Positions 1 to 11,168 of a stretch of DNA of 19,645 bases are shown in pieces. The position numbers and the translations under genes were made by a program. Position 1 is the stretch's first letter, and each line of letters begins with the position of its first letter. The notes under the pieces are model-generated. The model did not search any database, was not told the origin of the DNA, and saw only the letters and a list, made by a program, of their open reading frames with translations. This stretch comes from Neolentinus lepideus HHB14362 ss-1 (lineage: Eukaryota; Basidiomycota; Agaricomycetes; Gloeophyllales; Gloeophyllaceae). The stretch lies in the NCBI GenBank assembly GCA_001632425.1, contig KV425718.1, positions 1-19,645 of the forward strand, read 5' to 3'.

Positions 1-140
1 AGGCAAACTATGCTTAATTTCGAAGGATTTAGCGGTTAATTAATTAAATTACATGTATATTTCCATCAGGAACAGGCAAACTATGCTTAATTTCGAAGGA
101 TTTAGCGGTTAATTAATTGAATTACATGTATATTTCCATC
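1..140. repeat. 73-bp tandem repeat (about 1.9 copies)
   Basis: Two copies of a 67-bp AT-rich unit (1-67 and 74-140) are separated by AGGAAC, giving a 73-bp period. They differ at one position (46 against 119, A/G, not a CpG site). The array may continue left of the window. Each copy begins AGGCAAACT, which resembles the AGGCAAAGT motif of the nearby long inverted repeat, so it could be an outer part of that repeat or simply flanking satellite DNA. Confidence 0.9.
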
Positions 141-335
141 CTGAGCCCTAAGCGCCAATATTTACATAATTTTAACTAATTTTTGCAATTTTTGCATGGC
201 CACGTCCACGCGTTAACGAACACGCGCACTCAAACGCGAACGCGGCATGCAGAGCAAGGCCGTGGCGGTGACACGTGGCGCGCCGTGCAAACGGGGCCAA
301 AAGCGGCCGAAAGGAGCGCCCAGGCAAAGTCACCC
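141..335. other. Unassigned stretch between tandem repeat and inverted repeat
   Basis: An AT-rich lead (to about 195) passes into very GC- and CpG-rich sequence. One AGGCAAAGT motif at 322-330 matches those of the adjoining inverted repeat. Since the right-hand mate is cut by the window end, this stretch may well be the outer part of the left TIR, but that cannot be seen here. No gene recognised. Confidence 0.4.
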
Positions 336-590
336 GCGCCACAGGCAAAGTCGTCGGGTCCCCTGCCAAAAAGTGTGAATTGAAGTGTGAATTGGGGCCC
401 CGAGAGTGTGAATTGAGGCCCTCAATTCTGTGACTTTGCCTGTGGGAGAGCGCAAAAGTGTGAATTGCGCTCCCGCGCAGGCAAAGTCTTTGGCACCCGC
501 GCAGGCAAAGTCTTTGGCGCCCGCGCTGTGAATCCGCGCGTGAATCGGCGTTTGCCGAGGCGCGATTCACACTACTTCGCTTGAGACCTC
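336..590 (+). repeat. Left copy of long terminal-type inverted repeat
   Basis: This 255-bp segment is the reverse complement of 19415-19645 (231 bp). By eye the only differences are one extra 24-bp unit here and one CpG transition (near 19505). It carries AGGCAAAGT at 343-351, 479-487 and 503-511, the reverse form at 433-441, and GTGTGAATTG at 373-382, 385-394, 406-415 and 458-467. It also has a near-palindrome around 410-428 and a GTGAATC/GATTCAC hairpin at about 539-569. Dense short repeats near transposon ends commonly bind transposase, so this reads as a subterminal region of a large TIR element. Two inverted copies of a smaller element would look similar. Confidence 0.85.
479..526 (+). 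repeat. 24-bp duplicated unit inside left inverted repeat
   Basis: Two adjacent 24-bp units start with AGGCAAAGTCTTTGGC at 479 and 503. They differ at one base (GGCACCC against GGCGCCC, a CpG transition). The right inverted repeat has a single unit, so copy number changed in one TIR after the two copies were made. Confidence 0.9.
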
Positions 591-1440
591 TCTTCGGAAC
601 CGCATCATAAGCGCATTGCGATCCTCTGAAGATCTTGCAGCGAGATCCGCCGCATCATCTATCTCTCAGAATTTCATTTTCACTCACAACACCATCAAGG
701 GCCTCGCGAGTGCCATGCATTCAAAAGTTTTTGGATGCAAAGAAAATGAAGCAAGCGGCACGGAGTCTCATATTTCCCTAATGAGACACCTGGTCTCCAA
801 GTACTCGGAAAGCATGGGTCCAGCCAAGCTCGTCAATCAACGCCCTCTACCTTCGAAAGCCATCGTCTTGCTTACTGGGACGACCGGCGGCTTGGGGTCG
901 TACATGCTCTACATGCTGCTGGTAAATGAAGCAGTCGAACGCGTGTACGGGTTCAACCGTAAATCGAAGAGTACCACACTTTCCGATCGTCAGAGGGCTG
1001 CGTTCGAGGATAGAGGTCTTCCAATAGAGGTGCTTGCCTCGGAGAAGCTCGTTCTGGTGGAAGGCGAGGAGACTTGCGATAAGCTCGGTCTAGATGAGGC
1101 ACGTTACGAGGAGGTCCGTCTAATGTACTGCATCTTTGACACCGTATTGATGAGCGAACAGATCAGGACGACATGCACGCACGTCATCCACAATGCCTGG
1201 CGGCTCGATTTCAATCTCTCCGTCTCGTCCTTTGAGCCTAATATCCATGGGACCAGGAACCTCATTGACCTTGCACTTGCCTCTGCACATGGTTCCAACA
1301 TGCGCTTCGTGTTCACCTCCTCAGCCGGTGTCACACAGTCATGGGACAGGAACAAGGGCGCGTTCCCAGAAGACCCGAGTTTGCCTTTGGATGTTGCGGT
1401 CGGTGCCGGATACGGTGAGAGTAAATTTGTCTCGGAGAAG

Positions 1441-1507
1441 GTACGTTTGGTCTGTAATCATGTCACTGTCATTGACTGATTGAGTTTCTTCTCTTCTTTC
1501 CATACAG
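1441..1507 (+). other. Intron 1 of the reductase fragment
   Basis: A 67-nt phase-0 intron from GTACGT to CATACAG. Removing it joins KFVSEK to LLVKAAEMG in frame. Confidence 0.9.
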
Positions 1508-1666
1508 CTGCTGGTAAAAGCCGCGGAGATGGGGATACAGACGTCATCGCTACGAATCGGCCAAGTCTGCGGTGGGCATCCAGACGGAGCTTGGGCAACT
1601 ACAGACTGGGTCCCTATATTCGTCAAATCCAGCAGGGCGCTCGGCTGCCTGCCCGATGCCCAGGGT

Positions 1667-1726
1667 GTGCGTACCGTTACTTCAGCGTGCCTGCATAGTC
1701 TCTGATACACTAGTCGTTGCTCCCAG
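1667..1726 (+). other. Intron 2 of the reductase fragment
   Basis: A 60-nt phase-0 intron from GTGCGT to CCCAG. Removing it joins LPDAQG to VASWVPFE, the expected order for this reductase family. Confidence 0.85.
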
Positions 1727-1987
1727 GTCGCGAGCTGGGTGCCGTTCGAAATTGTCGCCAAGACCATTCTCAGCGTCGCCTTCTCCCAGGAGCGCCCGGC
1801 GCTGTCGCTCAACGTTGTGCATCCGCACCCAGTGAAATGGTCAAGCGTGGTCAGAAAAATCGCGGTAAGCCTGACCAAGATAGTAGACGTTGGGAAAGAA
1901 CCGCTCCCTGCCGTGCCGATCAGAGAGTGGGTCGCCCTGCTCGAAAAGCGCGCTGCTGAGACAGATGAGAAGGATATCAAAGCGATA

Positions 1988-2049
1988 GTGAGTTCCGCCT
2001 GTCTTTTGAGAGAGGGCTAGAATATTGATAGGTTACGTGTTTGCCTCAG
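1988..2049 (+). other. Intron 3 of the reductase fragment
   Basis: A 62-nt phase-0 intron from GTGAGT to CCTCAG. Removing it joins EKDIKAI to PAIKLLDYF. Confidence 0.88.
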
Positions 2050-2271
2050 CCTGCGATAAAGCTTCTCGATTATTTCCAGCATATGGCCACCGCCGACGAC
2101 GAGATTCTAGCATCTGGACTTACGGACGTCGAAGCCGGCGGGATCGCACCAAGCATGTCGACAGACAAGGCCCAAGCCGTGAGCACGTCGCTCAGGGATG
2201 CCGACATAATTGAGGACGAGGATGTGGATAGGTGGGTCCGGTATTGGAAGCGAAGGGGGTTGTTTGAGTAA

Positions 2272-3012
2272 TCTTAGGTGCGGAGGAGGCCGTCCAAGAA
2301 TGAATTATCAGGGTGCAGTGGGATAATTATAGCCGAACTCGGCGCAGGTATCAATTGATTCTCTATCACTAGAATTCTTGGTTTTAATTTGAGAGGGGAT
2401 CGGCCAGTGGATCATCGTTATCGAAGGTTCCAGCACAGTCGATGAGATATACCTGAAATATTGAGGTCACTAGTTTAATCCATCCAAGCCATCTGGCAGA
2501 AATAGGGTTACTTATCCTGCAAATCTGATATCAGCATATGCTATCCACAAATGAGGCGCACTGCACGCAACAATGTGGATTCAAGCGATGCACATCGTGC
2601 ATATTTACATGTTACCGCAGAATTTGAATGGCAAAACTTGAACGAGGAGAGCTGGAGTCTAATGGCAACTCTTGCCCCGAGTCTATAGGCCATGAAACAC
2701 GGAGGATTATGCCTGGAATGCTAGAGTGCACTCCACATTAGCCATCGCGAATGATCCAGATATGCGAGACAGACATGTTGCACTCTGAATGGATTCTCGA
2801 AGTGTCGGGATCTGGAAGCATCGATTATGCTTGAGATGCCAGATCTCACTAGTCACCAAATGGTCCGAGCATTGAGACAGAGACAGAAAAAGCTCTGTTC
2901 AGTGACGGCGACAGGTGACCACAAATAATGGGGAGTACGCAGCTAGTGATGCGTCGAAAGGAACTTGCAGGTAGAGGGCCATTGCGAGCATGGCAGGATT
3001 TTCGAGTCCTGA
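2272..3012. other. Gene-free flank between reductase fragment and Helitron
   Basis: No coding frame or RNA gene recognised. Base composition is mixed and CpG-containing, unlike the AT-rich DNA that begins near 3013. It probably holds the native 3' flank of the reductase gene. The Helitron 3' end should lie at or near the right edge, but no convincing CTRR end with a hairpin was found. Confidence 0.6.
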
Positions 3013-3172
3013 GCACCTATTGAATATTATAATTATAGAAATGTAATATATATATGAATAATGTGGATGTGTCTGAAATAGTACATCATTGAAACATATA
3101 CTATCAACATAATTAAATACTATTAGTCAGCTTAAGTTTTTTTGTGTCAATGCCATACTAAGTATTAGTCCA

Positions 3173-4020
3173 CTAACCACAAGCATATATGAGCAATGTA
3201 GTTGTACATGTGCCACAGGTCAATAAATCAGCTAGGTTGGTTGACTCAATGTTACCTTCCTTTCTACATTCTCTGCCAGTTGTCATTCCATCATTGAACC
3301 ATATATCCCCATTCTTGGATATAAATCTGCTAGTGAAGTGGAAATCCCCAAAGTATATCAGTCCTCTTAGGTTTAATTTTTGCTTGGACTTTAACTGCAA
3401 GGTAAAATTCTTATCTGGGAGCAAATCTGTGTTGGACACATGGAATGCAAGTATCCAGGGTATTTCAGTTAGTGTTGTTATACTTCGTATGTCCTTGCGA
3501 CAACACTTTACTCCTTGGAAAGTTCCTTCTGGTGAAAGGTTTTGCACAATCCAGTCTTTTATGGAAGTTGCCTGACTGTCATCATTATTTGTCCGGTGAG
3601 TTGGCCTGTAACAATTGAAACTTAATTTGTCTATTGATGTTCTATTGATGTTATTACATGTATCACATGAAGTCACAATAGATCCAATAGGGTTGGTATT
3701 AAGTAACTCCTCACATAGTTCATTTACACTTGTACCTGCACCCCGTCTCACTGGAAATCTCATTCTGTCTAAATTATTCATTCTTTGACGGAGTGTGTCT
3801 CTGCAAGCTTCCATTGATGTTTCTCCAGATTGTATGCTCTCAAACCCTTCAATTATTGACTCCATGTGGCTATTAATATTCAAATGTTTAGACCATTTAT
3901 TTAGGTTATCTTGCCAGATGTTTAATAATATCATCAGTAGGGCATCATAGGCACAACTGTAAGTTGAGTCCCATATAAAACCTTGTGGTATCTGATGCCT
4001 GACTTGGTTTTGGGATGGTA
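3173..4020 (-). other. USP-like cysteine protease domain at the helicase C-terminus
   Basis: A Cys box reads GFIWDSTYSCAYDALL with candidate nucleophile Cys (codon 3953-3955). Between boxes are Cys pairs (SCDTC, KCC) like the zinc-ribbon of ubiquitin-specific proteases. About 205 residues after the Cys comes GDFHFTSRF, whose His would be the general base, followed by GDIWFNDGM with Asn/Asp for the third position. Order and spacing fit the C19 (USP) fold. Similar tails are known on basidiomycete Helitron helicases; a role in removing ubiquitin from host factors is inference. This module is stop-free after 4223. Confidence 0.72.
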
Positions 4021-5776
4021 TGAATTCCTTTGCCAATGTGGTGTCCTCACGATGTACTGTAGTAGTTGTAGGTCTCAACACTGGAGGTTTATGATATATG
4101 TCTTGGCCTGGTAATTTTGTTACAGGACACATTTGGTCCACTTCAATCTTTTTGGGTTTTATTGCAGTCCATATTTCATCCTCAACCAATTCTAGGAGAT
4201 CAAAAGGATTAGACTCATCCCATCATATAGCAGTATGCATATGACCTGGGCATTCATTCTGTTTCCACATTTGGTATGCTTGCACCAAGGTGTTTCTCTG
4301 ATGCCCTTCAATGTGGGCAGGTAGTATTCCATGATACCTGAGGTCAGTTATGTGATCTAATATTTCTAACTCTCTGAATTCTTGTCTCAAGTATCCTGAG
4401 GCACCACCAGTAATTTGGCTCGGATTAAAGCCTTGCAAAATCACAGTACCATCAGCATCTGAACTACACGATAAGCAAGTGTAGTATGACTGGTGCCCAT
4501 TGCAGTTGTTGAGATCAACAACATTATTTGGCCTTGTTCTCCCTTGAGCTGCATAGTCTGTCATAGCAAAGTTGGGCAGTATTGGAACCTGCTGCCGTAA
4601 TATTTTCTCAATTGAATCATTAGGCATTCTACATTCAATATCCATGGATTCTTTGCTTATTGGGACAACATTAAGTGGAAGACCATCTAGATGTATAGAT
4701 GTTGGTGGGTTAACCAGTTCTACAAACAGAGTATCTAAAATATTGACATTATTCTCTATGTGACTATGCCAGGACACCACTCTTGCTTCAGCTCCATTGG
4801 TAATACAGCATTCAGTTGCAATAATTCTCTTGATTAGTATAGGCATTCCTGAACATAATGATAATTTACCAGCTACATGATTTGTGTCATTATGTGGTAA
4901 GTTCCATAATATCTTCTCTGTATTGGATGATATAACTTCTGATTCATGTAAGGCTCTAGAGTCTTTCTTATTCCTCTTGACCTTAATATGTGATGGGTTT
5001 TTCCACTTGTCTATAGAATAAAAGTCCACAAGTTCCTGATTTGTGTCTGCTGCAAATTGCTTAGCTCCAAGTAGATTTATCTTGTCTCTATGCATATTGC
5101 ATGCTGTAATTACAGATACATGTTGAAATCTGTGTTCATGTAACTTAGGCCTATGTGGGCCAGGGCCAGCAATCCTACTGCAAAGAAATTGAATATCATC
5201 ATTTGTGCATGCTTTGTATCTCATATTCTCCAATGCAGTTCATAGCTGTGCATCTTGAGGTGTTTGTGTTCTTTGATGCATATTCTCTCTTAGAATGACA
5301 ACTGTGGTGAATTGATGCCAGAGTGCTTTTCCAATAGCAGTTTGTTGAGCTGTAACTGTCATTTGGGGGCTAACCCTTGTTCCTACCTTTGGACTATATA
5401 AAGGTGGCTTATTCATAGCAGGAGGTAACTGCCCAAAATCTCCACACAATATCATGTTAACTCCACCAAAGGGATCTTCTAAGTTATTTGTACCCTTACA
5501 CAGTTGTGCACAAATATGATATAAGTTGTAACAGCTTACCATTGAGACCTCATCAATGAAAATATAATCTACTCCTTCTAGTCTAGCTTGCATCTGTGCT
5601 TTATTTGATGTAGACTTGTTTGCAGAGTCACTTCTGTCTGCAACACCGAGTATAGAATGATAGGTAGATCCTCCAACAATAGCTGCTGCAGAACCTGTAG
5701 GGGCTAGCACCGGAAAGTGATGGGATTCATTTTTAGACTTAAAATAATATATTAATGCCTTTATTACCTGTGACTT

Positions 5777-5779
5777 GCG
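5777..5779 (-). other. Arg codon replacing Walker A glycine
   Basis: The minus-strand codons read GGC ACA CGC AAG TCA, i.e. G-T-R-K-S, where Pif1-type helicases have G-T-G-K-S. GGC to CGC is a transversion, so it differs from the CpG decay elsewhere. Confidence 0.85.
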
Positions 5780-7207
5780 TGTGCCCCCCATGCCTCCTAA
5801 GTGCATTTTTAACTGTTCAGTTTGAGGTGATGATGCATGGTTCAATATTATGCGGAATGCCTTCTCTTGTTGTGGCCATAATGAGAATTTTGTCACAATT
5901 TCAGATTGGAGTTTAACTATGGCTGGCTGATCTGAGATGTATTCTTTCAGCAAATATTGTTGATCTATGATTTTTACCTCATTCCAATGTGGCTTTGTTT
6001 TGACTGTGGTTTCATTGGAGATATTATTTCGATCTTGCTCCCTTTGCTGTAGTATAGTATTATGGTGCCCTTGTATTACTTCAGTCCACTGGTGCTTATT
6101 TCTGAACTCTATGTTGGCCTGGATTGGAAGTGAGAACATCTGTTCTCCCTTATATTCATTAAACCATCCAGTACCTTTTAATACACTTTCCATTTCTTCC
6201 ATCTGCCTTAGGCATTTAATGGCTTGTTTCCCTAACACAGACAATTCCATGTTTTCAGGATGTGTGTCTAAGTCATCATACATGTCATCAACTTGATCAA
6301 CTTGGATGCCTAGTTTCAGCAGAAGTTCTCTGTTATGCAATGTAGGCATACCTGGTATAACACCTGCTTTATACTGACAAGAGTAATCATCACAAGCATC
6401 ATAGCATTCATAGCATATATTGAAATATGACATTAATTCAGTTTGTCTACTACTAAATTGATGGGCTACAAATGCATCATCCCAAGTTTCATCAATCAAT
6501 TTTAAGTCTTTACCCACTCACCAGGGTTTAAATAATGTCAACATTGTTGTACAGTAGAATTCACGATTTCCAGCATCACTTCTGGGTAAATTGCCTCCTA
6601 TAAAATTAGGCACAAGACCAAACATGTCTTTCACCATGGCTGCATAATGAGTTTCATGCTGTGGGTGTTCTTGGAGGAACACTAGTTCATGTGGACTTGG
6701 TTTTTTTACACCAAATTTAGATTCTGGTCCAACATCTTGTTCAGGTTTATTTTCAGCTGATACTTTAGGATCTGAAGACTTTATTCCAGGTAGAGGTAGT
6801 TTCCAAGATAGCCTAATCCAGTCATATAGGCATACATCTTTATATATCTCAGGGCGATACATATAGTCCATCACTAAGTAATACGTTGTATAGCCATCTT
6901 GTGTGCATCTGATAATTACCTGATCCTTCTGAATGACATCAGCATTTATATCATTTAAGTTTTCATCTAGGTCATTGATATCAATCCAGTCCTTAAGTAC
7001 TTCATTGACATATGTCTTCCAGTATACAGGCTTGAACCTATGACTGGTGTAATGATCAGGATTGCCCAGTAAATATACAGAAGCCATAGGTGCTCCAATC
7101 TCCATTTTTACTGATAATGAATTGACAATTTGTGTTAGCAGTCTTCTAGCCTTTTCCTGGTCTTCTGTAGTCCCTCCAATCATTGATGATTGTCAATCAA
7201 ATACATC

Positions 7208-7211
7208 CTGA
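7208..7211 (+). repeat. Target-site repeat CTGA, left
   Basis: CTGA directly abuts TGATATGC at 7212. The same four bases follow the opposite end at 11179-11182. A 4-bp match is short, but it sits exactly at both ends. An 8-bp version (ATCACTGA against ATC-CTGA) with one lost base is the alternative. Confidence 0.5.
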
Positions 7212-7219
7212 TGATATGC

Positions 7220-7985
7220 TACGTGTGCAGATACACAGGGGAATCCGTATGCACAAGACGGGCACAAAGGTCGGTAGGCGATAAACAGAGAGCAAGCAAT
7301 AGGCAGAAGCACTCGACCTCAGGGGCAAAACACCTAAACCTATGCTCTGATAGATAGATGAGGGATGTTGTCTGACTAGGGTCAGAAGGGTAGAACAGCC
7401 TACAGACACTTTGCTAATATTCGTGGGGTCGAGGACTGAAGTCGCATGCACTAAGACACAGACACCACTTAGTAAGGTGGGAGGAAGGTGGACGAGACAG
7501 ACTATGATCGTGGACACATGGGCCCTACTAAACGAAATGCGTACTCGGATGCTACTGAGGCTTCTTGCCTGAACCTAGCATGAAACCACTCAGGGCTGCT
7601 AGGGTCACTGGCGAATGCTCGAGGACACTCGGGTCGCGGGTACTTCTCTGGTGAAGCAGGGATGACATCTGCTCACATAATAGACTAGACTAGGCTTGGA
7701 TTAGCTTTACTGGTTAGGGAACAACTCACTGCTGACAGGCTACAACACACAACAACCACCAAAAACACCTAGAAAATGCAGAGGGAACTCCGTCTAATAG
7801 TGTCAGTAGTCGAAGGGCAGAAAGGTAAAGCTCAGGGGAGGTGAGGGAGGCAAAACAGAACAATGAATGGCACCGTATATCTCTTGTGAGTAGACCCGGA
7901 TGCTCTAGAACACTCCTAACTCTCTATAACCCTTGCTCTATGCGTTTCAGTGCTGACTCAGCACTTCTCAGAGGGTTCTTGGAGC
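7220..7985. other. Unassigned left part of the insert
   Basis: CpG-containing sequence with only short open frames on either strand, the longest about 106 codons at 7197-7517 minus with no recognisable motif. No gene or RNA recognised. Confidence 0.5.
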
Positions 7986-8936
7986 TGGTGATATGCACAG
8001 ACACACGATGAAACCCACAGAAATGAGACCTAAAGCTAGACACAACCACAAAGCAAACACCAAAGCCCTTGGTGTCAGATGGCTGTGAGGCCTGGGGTAA
8101 TGAAGGGTAATAATAGTTCAGGGGGAGAGAGGGTATGGATGAGATGTATAGTTGGGGCTAAAGGGAGTTTGGCACCTAGTCACTACTCAGCAGCAGCACG
8201 AGGATGGAAAGTGATGCTAAGCGCTATGTAGTGCTGTGTGCACGGCGCTGTGTAGGCACTATATGATACTCTTCTTGCTCGGCACTGTATGATTTTCGGT
8301 GCTCTATAGGGGAGCACTACTTGTGGCCATTATCTCTAACTCAGACATATATAGACTCTGGTTAATATGACGCTACAGCACATGAGGCTGCCTAAGAGGA
8401 AGGGACTTTGTAAGGTGCTGCTTACGATCAGTGACACTACGCTGGTGTACTCTGTTGCTATCTCTGGGTGAAGTTGGAGGTACGCAAGAGTACCTAAACG
8501 TGAATTGCAAGACAGACTTAGAAGAAAAACTCTGACATGAGACTGAAATCTGAAGAGATGTGGTGAAGATAACTTGTTGTACAAAGCCATAGAGTAATGT
8601 CTTAAATACAAGAGAGTGACTGCTCTATGTCCGATCCTATCTACCTACTACCATGAGTCGTGCCTCTGCTCAGCCTCACATCCATATGAGTCATACTGCC
8701 TTACTCCTATCCCGCATGCGATCCTCAACCAGTACCCCTTGCGACCAACTCTAGCATGTGCGCTGCTCTGCGGATGGGAGCCAGTCAGGTGTGTCTTGAC
8801 TTTGCATTCGAGTGCACCTCCTTGATGATCCAGTGGCGGGCTATGCTGCTGATGCTAGTGCGATCCTGCTGAAAGAAGGATAAAGGGTGGGGCCACTATA
8901 TTGGGCGGCGGTGTCATGATAGCTGTAGTCGCGACA
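7986..8936 (+). repeat. X-left: 951-bp block, inverted copy of 12005-12955
   Basis: Matches the reverse complement of 12005-12955 over all 951 bp without an indel. By eye there are 12 differences, all CpG transitions, six CpG lost in each copy. It begins (T)GGTGATATGCAC and ends GTCGCGACA. Small open frames inside (8336-8611 minus, 8616-8825 plus) are shared by both copies only because the copying is recent; they show no domain. The block folds into a very large hairpin with X-right. Confidence 0.95.
7989..7998 (+). repeat. End motif TGATATGCAC at the start of X-left
   Basis: The same 10-mer occurs inverted at 11169-11178 and at 12943-12952; its first eight bases also start the insert at 7212. 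All four copies sit at mosaic junctions. It is preceded here by CTGG. Confidence 0.7.
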
Positions 8937-11168
8937 TGTGTCGATGTGCACTGCATGCATAAGGAAAGTCACGCCAATAGAACTAGCACTGATCCAACGC
9001 AATGGTGGGCTGTACGCCATATGGAAAGGTGCCCTGAGACACTGCCTTGGTTCAGACCACAGTAACAATGTCGGGTGATACATGCCAAGATGCCGATGAC
9101 TTGACTGAATGACGTTCGGCTGACCGGGCTACCGAGGAGCTGGCCTAAGTGCGCTGAGGAGCTGAAAGCCTTGTCGCTGGGGTGTAGGGTCGCTAGTGCA
9201 CAGAGTACCAACAGTGCACTATTGAGTCGCTAAGTCACCATTCCCACAAAGTGCACGGAACCACCCTATATCACATTTTCTGGGGTCAGAAGCCAATGGG
9301 GCCTATCACTGGGCTAGACCAGCTGTCCTTTTGGGGGACTCGGATGGTAATTGGTCGATAGTTTGACAGGTTCCTCCACGTCGGAGGACTTCGAGGACAC
9401 AGTAAGATGGAACACTGGTGCAGAAGACATAGGGAGAACGCAATGGAGATGATAAATGCAGAGATAAATGCACAACCTCACACTGAGGTCATCTTAGAAC
9501 ACAATTTCAGATGCAAGGAGGCTTTGAGATGTGAACTTGTGAGGTAAATTTTGCTGCTTGAAAATGAAAATACAGGATGCCTTAAGTACTAAGTGACCTC
9601 GTCATCTAAGAAACTGCTAAGTCTGAGATATCCTACGCTCCATGCATCTACAATCAGAAAATACAACCAAAAATGTGCCACCAAGTCTCGCTAAACTCCC
9701 CTTCATAAGGAGGGATGACTGAGTGTTGCGACGGTGCTGGAATGGAACAAGAGGCCTACAGCATCCTGACATGCGGCGGCCAATGAATGCCAAGGTATTG
9801 CGAGGTCAAACAGAAGGTAAGATCAGCTGGTATGCATCAGGAAGGCCAATATGAGTGACTCAGCGTGTATCAGTGCTTGATAGATGTGCTGAGTGCTGCC
9901 ATTCATTGCCGTGGTGTTGGTAGACTGAGTTCTGGAGGTTCCAAGGATTGTCATGTCATATGGAAGGGGCATGGCGTTGAGTAAGTGTCACCGATGCCAT
10001 TGGTTCTGCCATCTGAGCACATAAGCAGAATTTGACAACCTTGGAGTATCCTGAGTCATTGAATAGAGTCCACTCTATAGCACTAGCAGGCACGTGGCAC
10101 GGTGAAGTGTCTAACACTCGGCGGTGATGTCAGTGTCTGGAGGTGTGCGTCCTCGGGGCTTGCCGATGTATTAAGTTGTAGTTCAGTGAACTCTCAGAGA
10201 TACACTGGTGGTCTTGGTGCTTTCCGCACTGTGTCGAACACGCTGAAAATGTGTTTTCAGAGGCTAGCAACACTGGAGGCCTATCACCGTGGACGAGTCA
10301 ATAGATTAATTAGACGAGTTGCCTTAGAGCCCCAGAGACACTCAGAGAGTAAAAATGTCTTTTTAGAGGTAAGCACTGAGCTGTACAGATCAAGACTAGA
10401 GGGAGAGAAACTGCTATGAGCTAACAGGGGTATGAACTTGTTCTCTCACCCTTCTCCCTATCGCCTTTATCCTGTCTCCTTCGACGAGACTCCTTCACAC
10501 CGCAAACCATCCCTAAGACTTTGCCTGTCATGTCTATACCCTTGACCCCAAATGCATAAGTGCATCCTCCCACCAATGACTCCTACACCCATCTGGTCCT
10601 GTCGTTGGTTAGATGCACTCACGTCCACAATGCTCCTGAGGTGTCGAGGAAAGCTATGAGCCTCATGGCATATCCCCTGCAGTCTTAACCTCGACTGTCC
10701 TTTCACATCCAGTAATGCATGCTACTGAACCATCCATAGTAGCAGCGGGTCTCCAGCTACTCTTTTTGCGAGTGCTTCCCTGACCTGTCATTCCTGAAGG
10801 ATGGGCCTCTACTATGTCCGTCGAGGGATCAGCAGTCTCCCATGTGCCTTTGCGATGCCTGCTACAACATGGGTAGCAAACTGCCTTGATGGTGTCCCGT
10901 GTGTTACTACCCATCAGCCCCGCTGAGTCTGATGACCTGATACCAGCTCGGTTGTCGGTATAGGATATGCATCGACCTCTGCTGTCCATGTGCGTTGAGC
11001 AGATACATTCCACGTGACCCTGTCTGCGAGTCATCCACAGATAGGCCTGATGTGCGATACCATCTGCCACACCTAGCTGTCCGTATACCCACAGATGCCT
11101 CATATCTGTTGCAGATGAGGGTAGCTTTAGGTTGTTGAAATGCCATTTTCTCCAAGCAGGATCATCTG
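8937..11168. other. Unassigned right part of the insert
   Basis: About 2.2 kb of CpG-containing DNA. Open frames of 105 codons (10102-10419 plus) and 146 codons (10663-11103 minus) have no motif I recognise and are no longer than chance allows. A perfect 7-bp hairpin (CTGAAAA/TTTTCAG) lies at 10243-10260. Confidence 0.5.

Larger units (their letters stand above)
589..2271 (+). pseudogene. 5'-truncated adenylate-forming reductase (carrier end plus reductase domain)
   Basis: The 3' part of an NRPS-like adenylate-forming reductase. Whole enzymes (A-T-R) activate a carboxylic acid, load it on a carrier domain and reduce it with NAD(P)H to an aldehyde. Four exons read in one frame: 589-1440, 1508-1666, 1727-1987 and 2050-2271 (about 497 codons, TAA end). 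The first residues (LRNRIISALR, then QNFIFTHNTIKGLA) match the end of a carrier domain. The reductase domain follows with nucleotide-binding TGTTGGLGS, a middle SSAG, the Y-x-x-x-K pair in GYGESKFVSEK, and RIGQVCGG. The adenylation domain and carrier serine are absent. The frame has no ATG near its start and runs straight into the inverted repeat, so the gene was cut there. Splice sites and frame are intact, which suggests a recent cut. The substrate cannot be inferred. Confidence 0.88.
3173..7207 (-). pseudogene. Helitron Rep C-end, Pif1-type helicase and USP-like domain, TGA-interrupted
   Basis: One frame runs from 7207 to the TAG at 3173 and is broken only by TGA at 7193-7195, 6518-6520, 5240-5242 and 4223-4225. 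The first part (MIGGTTEDQEKARRL, APMASVYLLGNPDHYTSH) is the usual Helitron segment between Rep and helicase. The SF1B helicase unwinds donor DNA in rolling-circle transposition. Its motifs are visible: Walker A GGMGGTRKS, FIDEVSM, GDFGQLPP and late YAAQGRTR. Walker A has Arg (codon 5777-5779) where GTGKS is expected, which should weaken ATP binding. After the helicase come about 340 residues with a USP-like Cys box and His box. Family assignment is firm from motifs. The stops and the Arg argue that this copy makes no working protein. Confidence 0.9.

Noticed and set aside
172..570. 132-codon minus-strand frame across the left inverted repeat
   Set aside because: It is made of the repeated TIR motifs in GC-rich DNA and matches nothing.
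2849..2860. Helitron 3' end at CTAG followed by T (minus strand), with a 4-bp ACCA/TGGT stem before it
   Set aside because: The stem is too short, lies in CpG-containing DNA outside the AT-rich Helitron body, and several CTAG words occur nearby.
8336..8825. Open frames of 91 and 69 codons present in both X copies
   Set aside because: They are shared only because the copies are ~99% identical; no domain, and the changes between copies follow CpG context rather than codon position.
10663..11103. 146-codon minus-strand frame in the insert
   Set aside because: Overlapped by another open frame, no recognisable motif, and not repeated elsewhere in the window.
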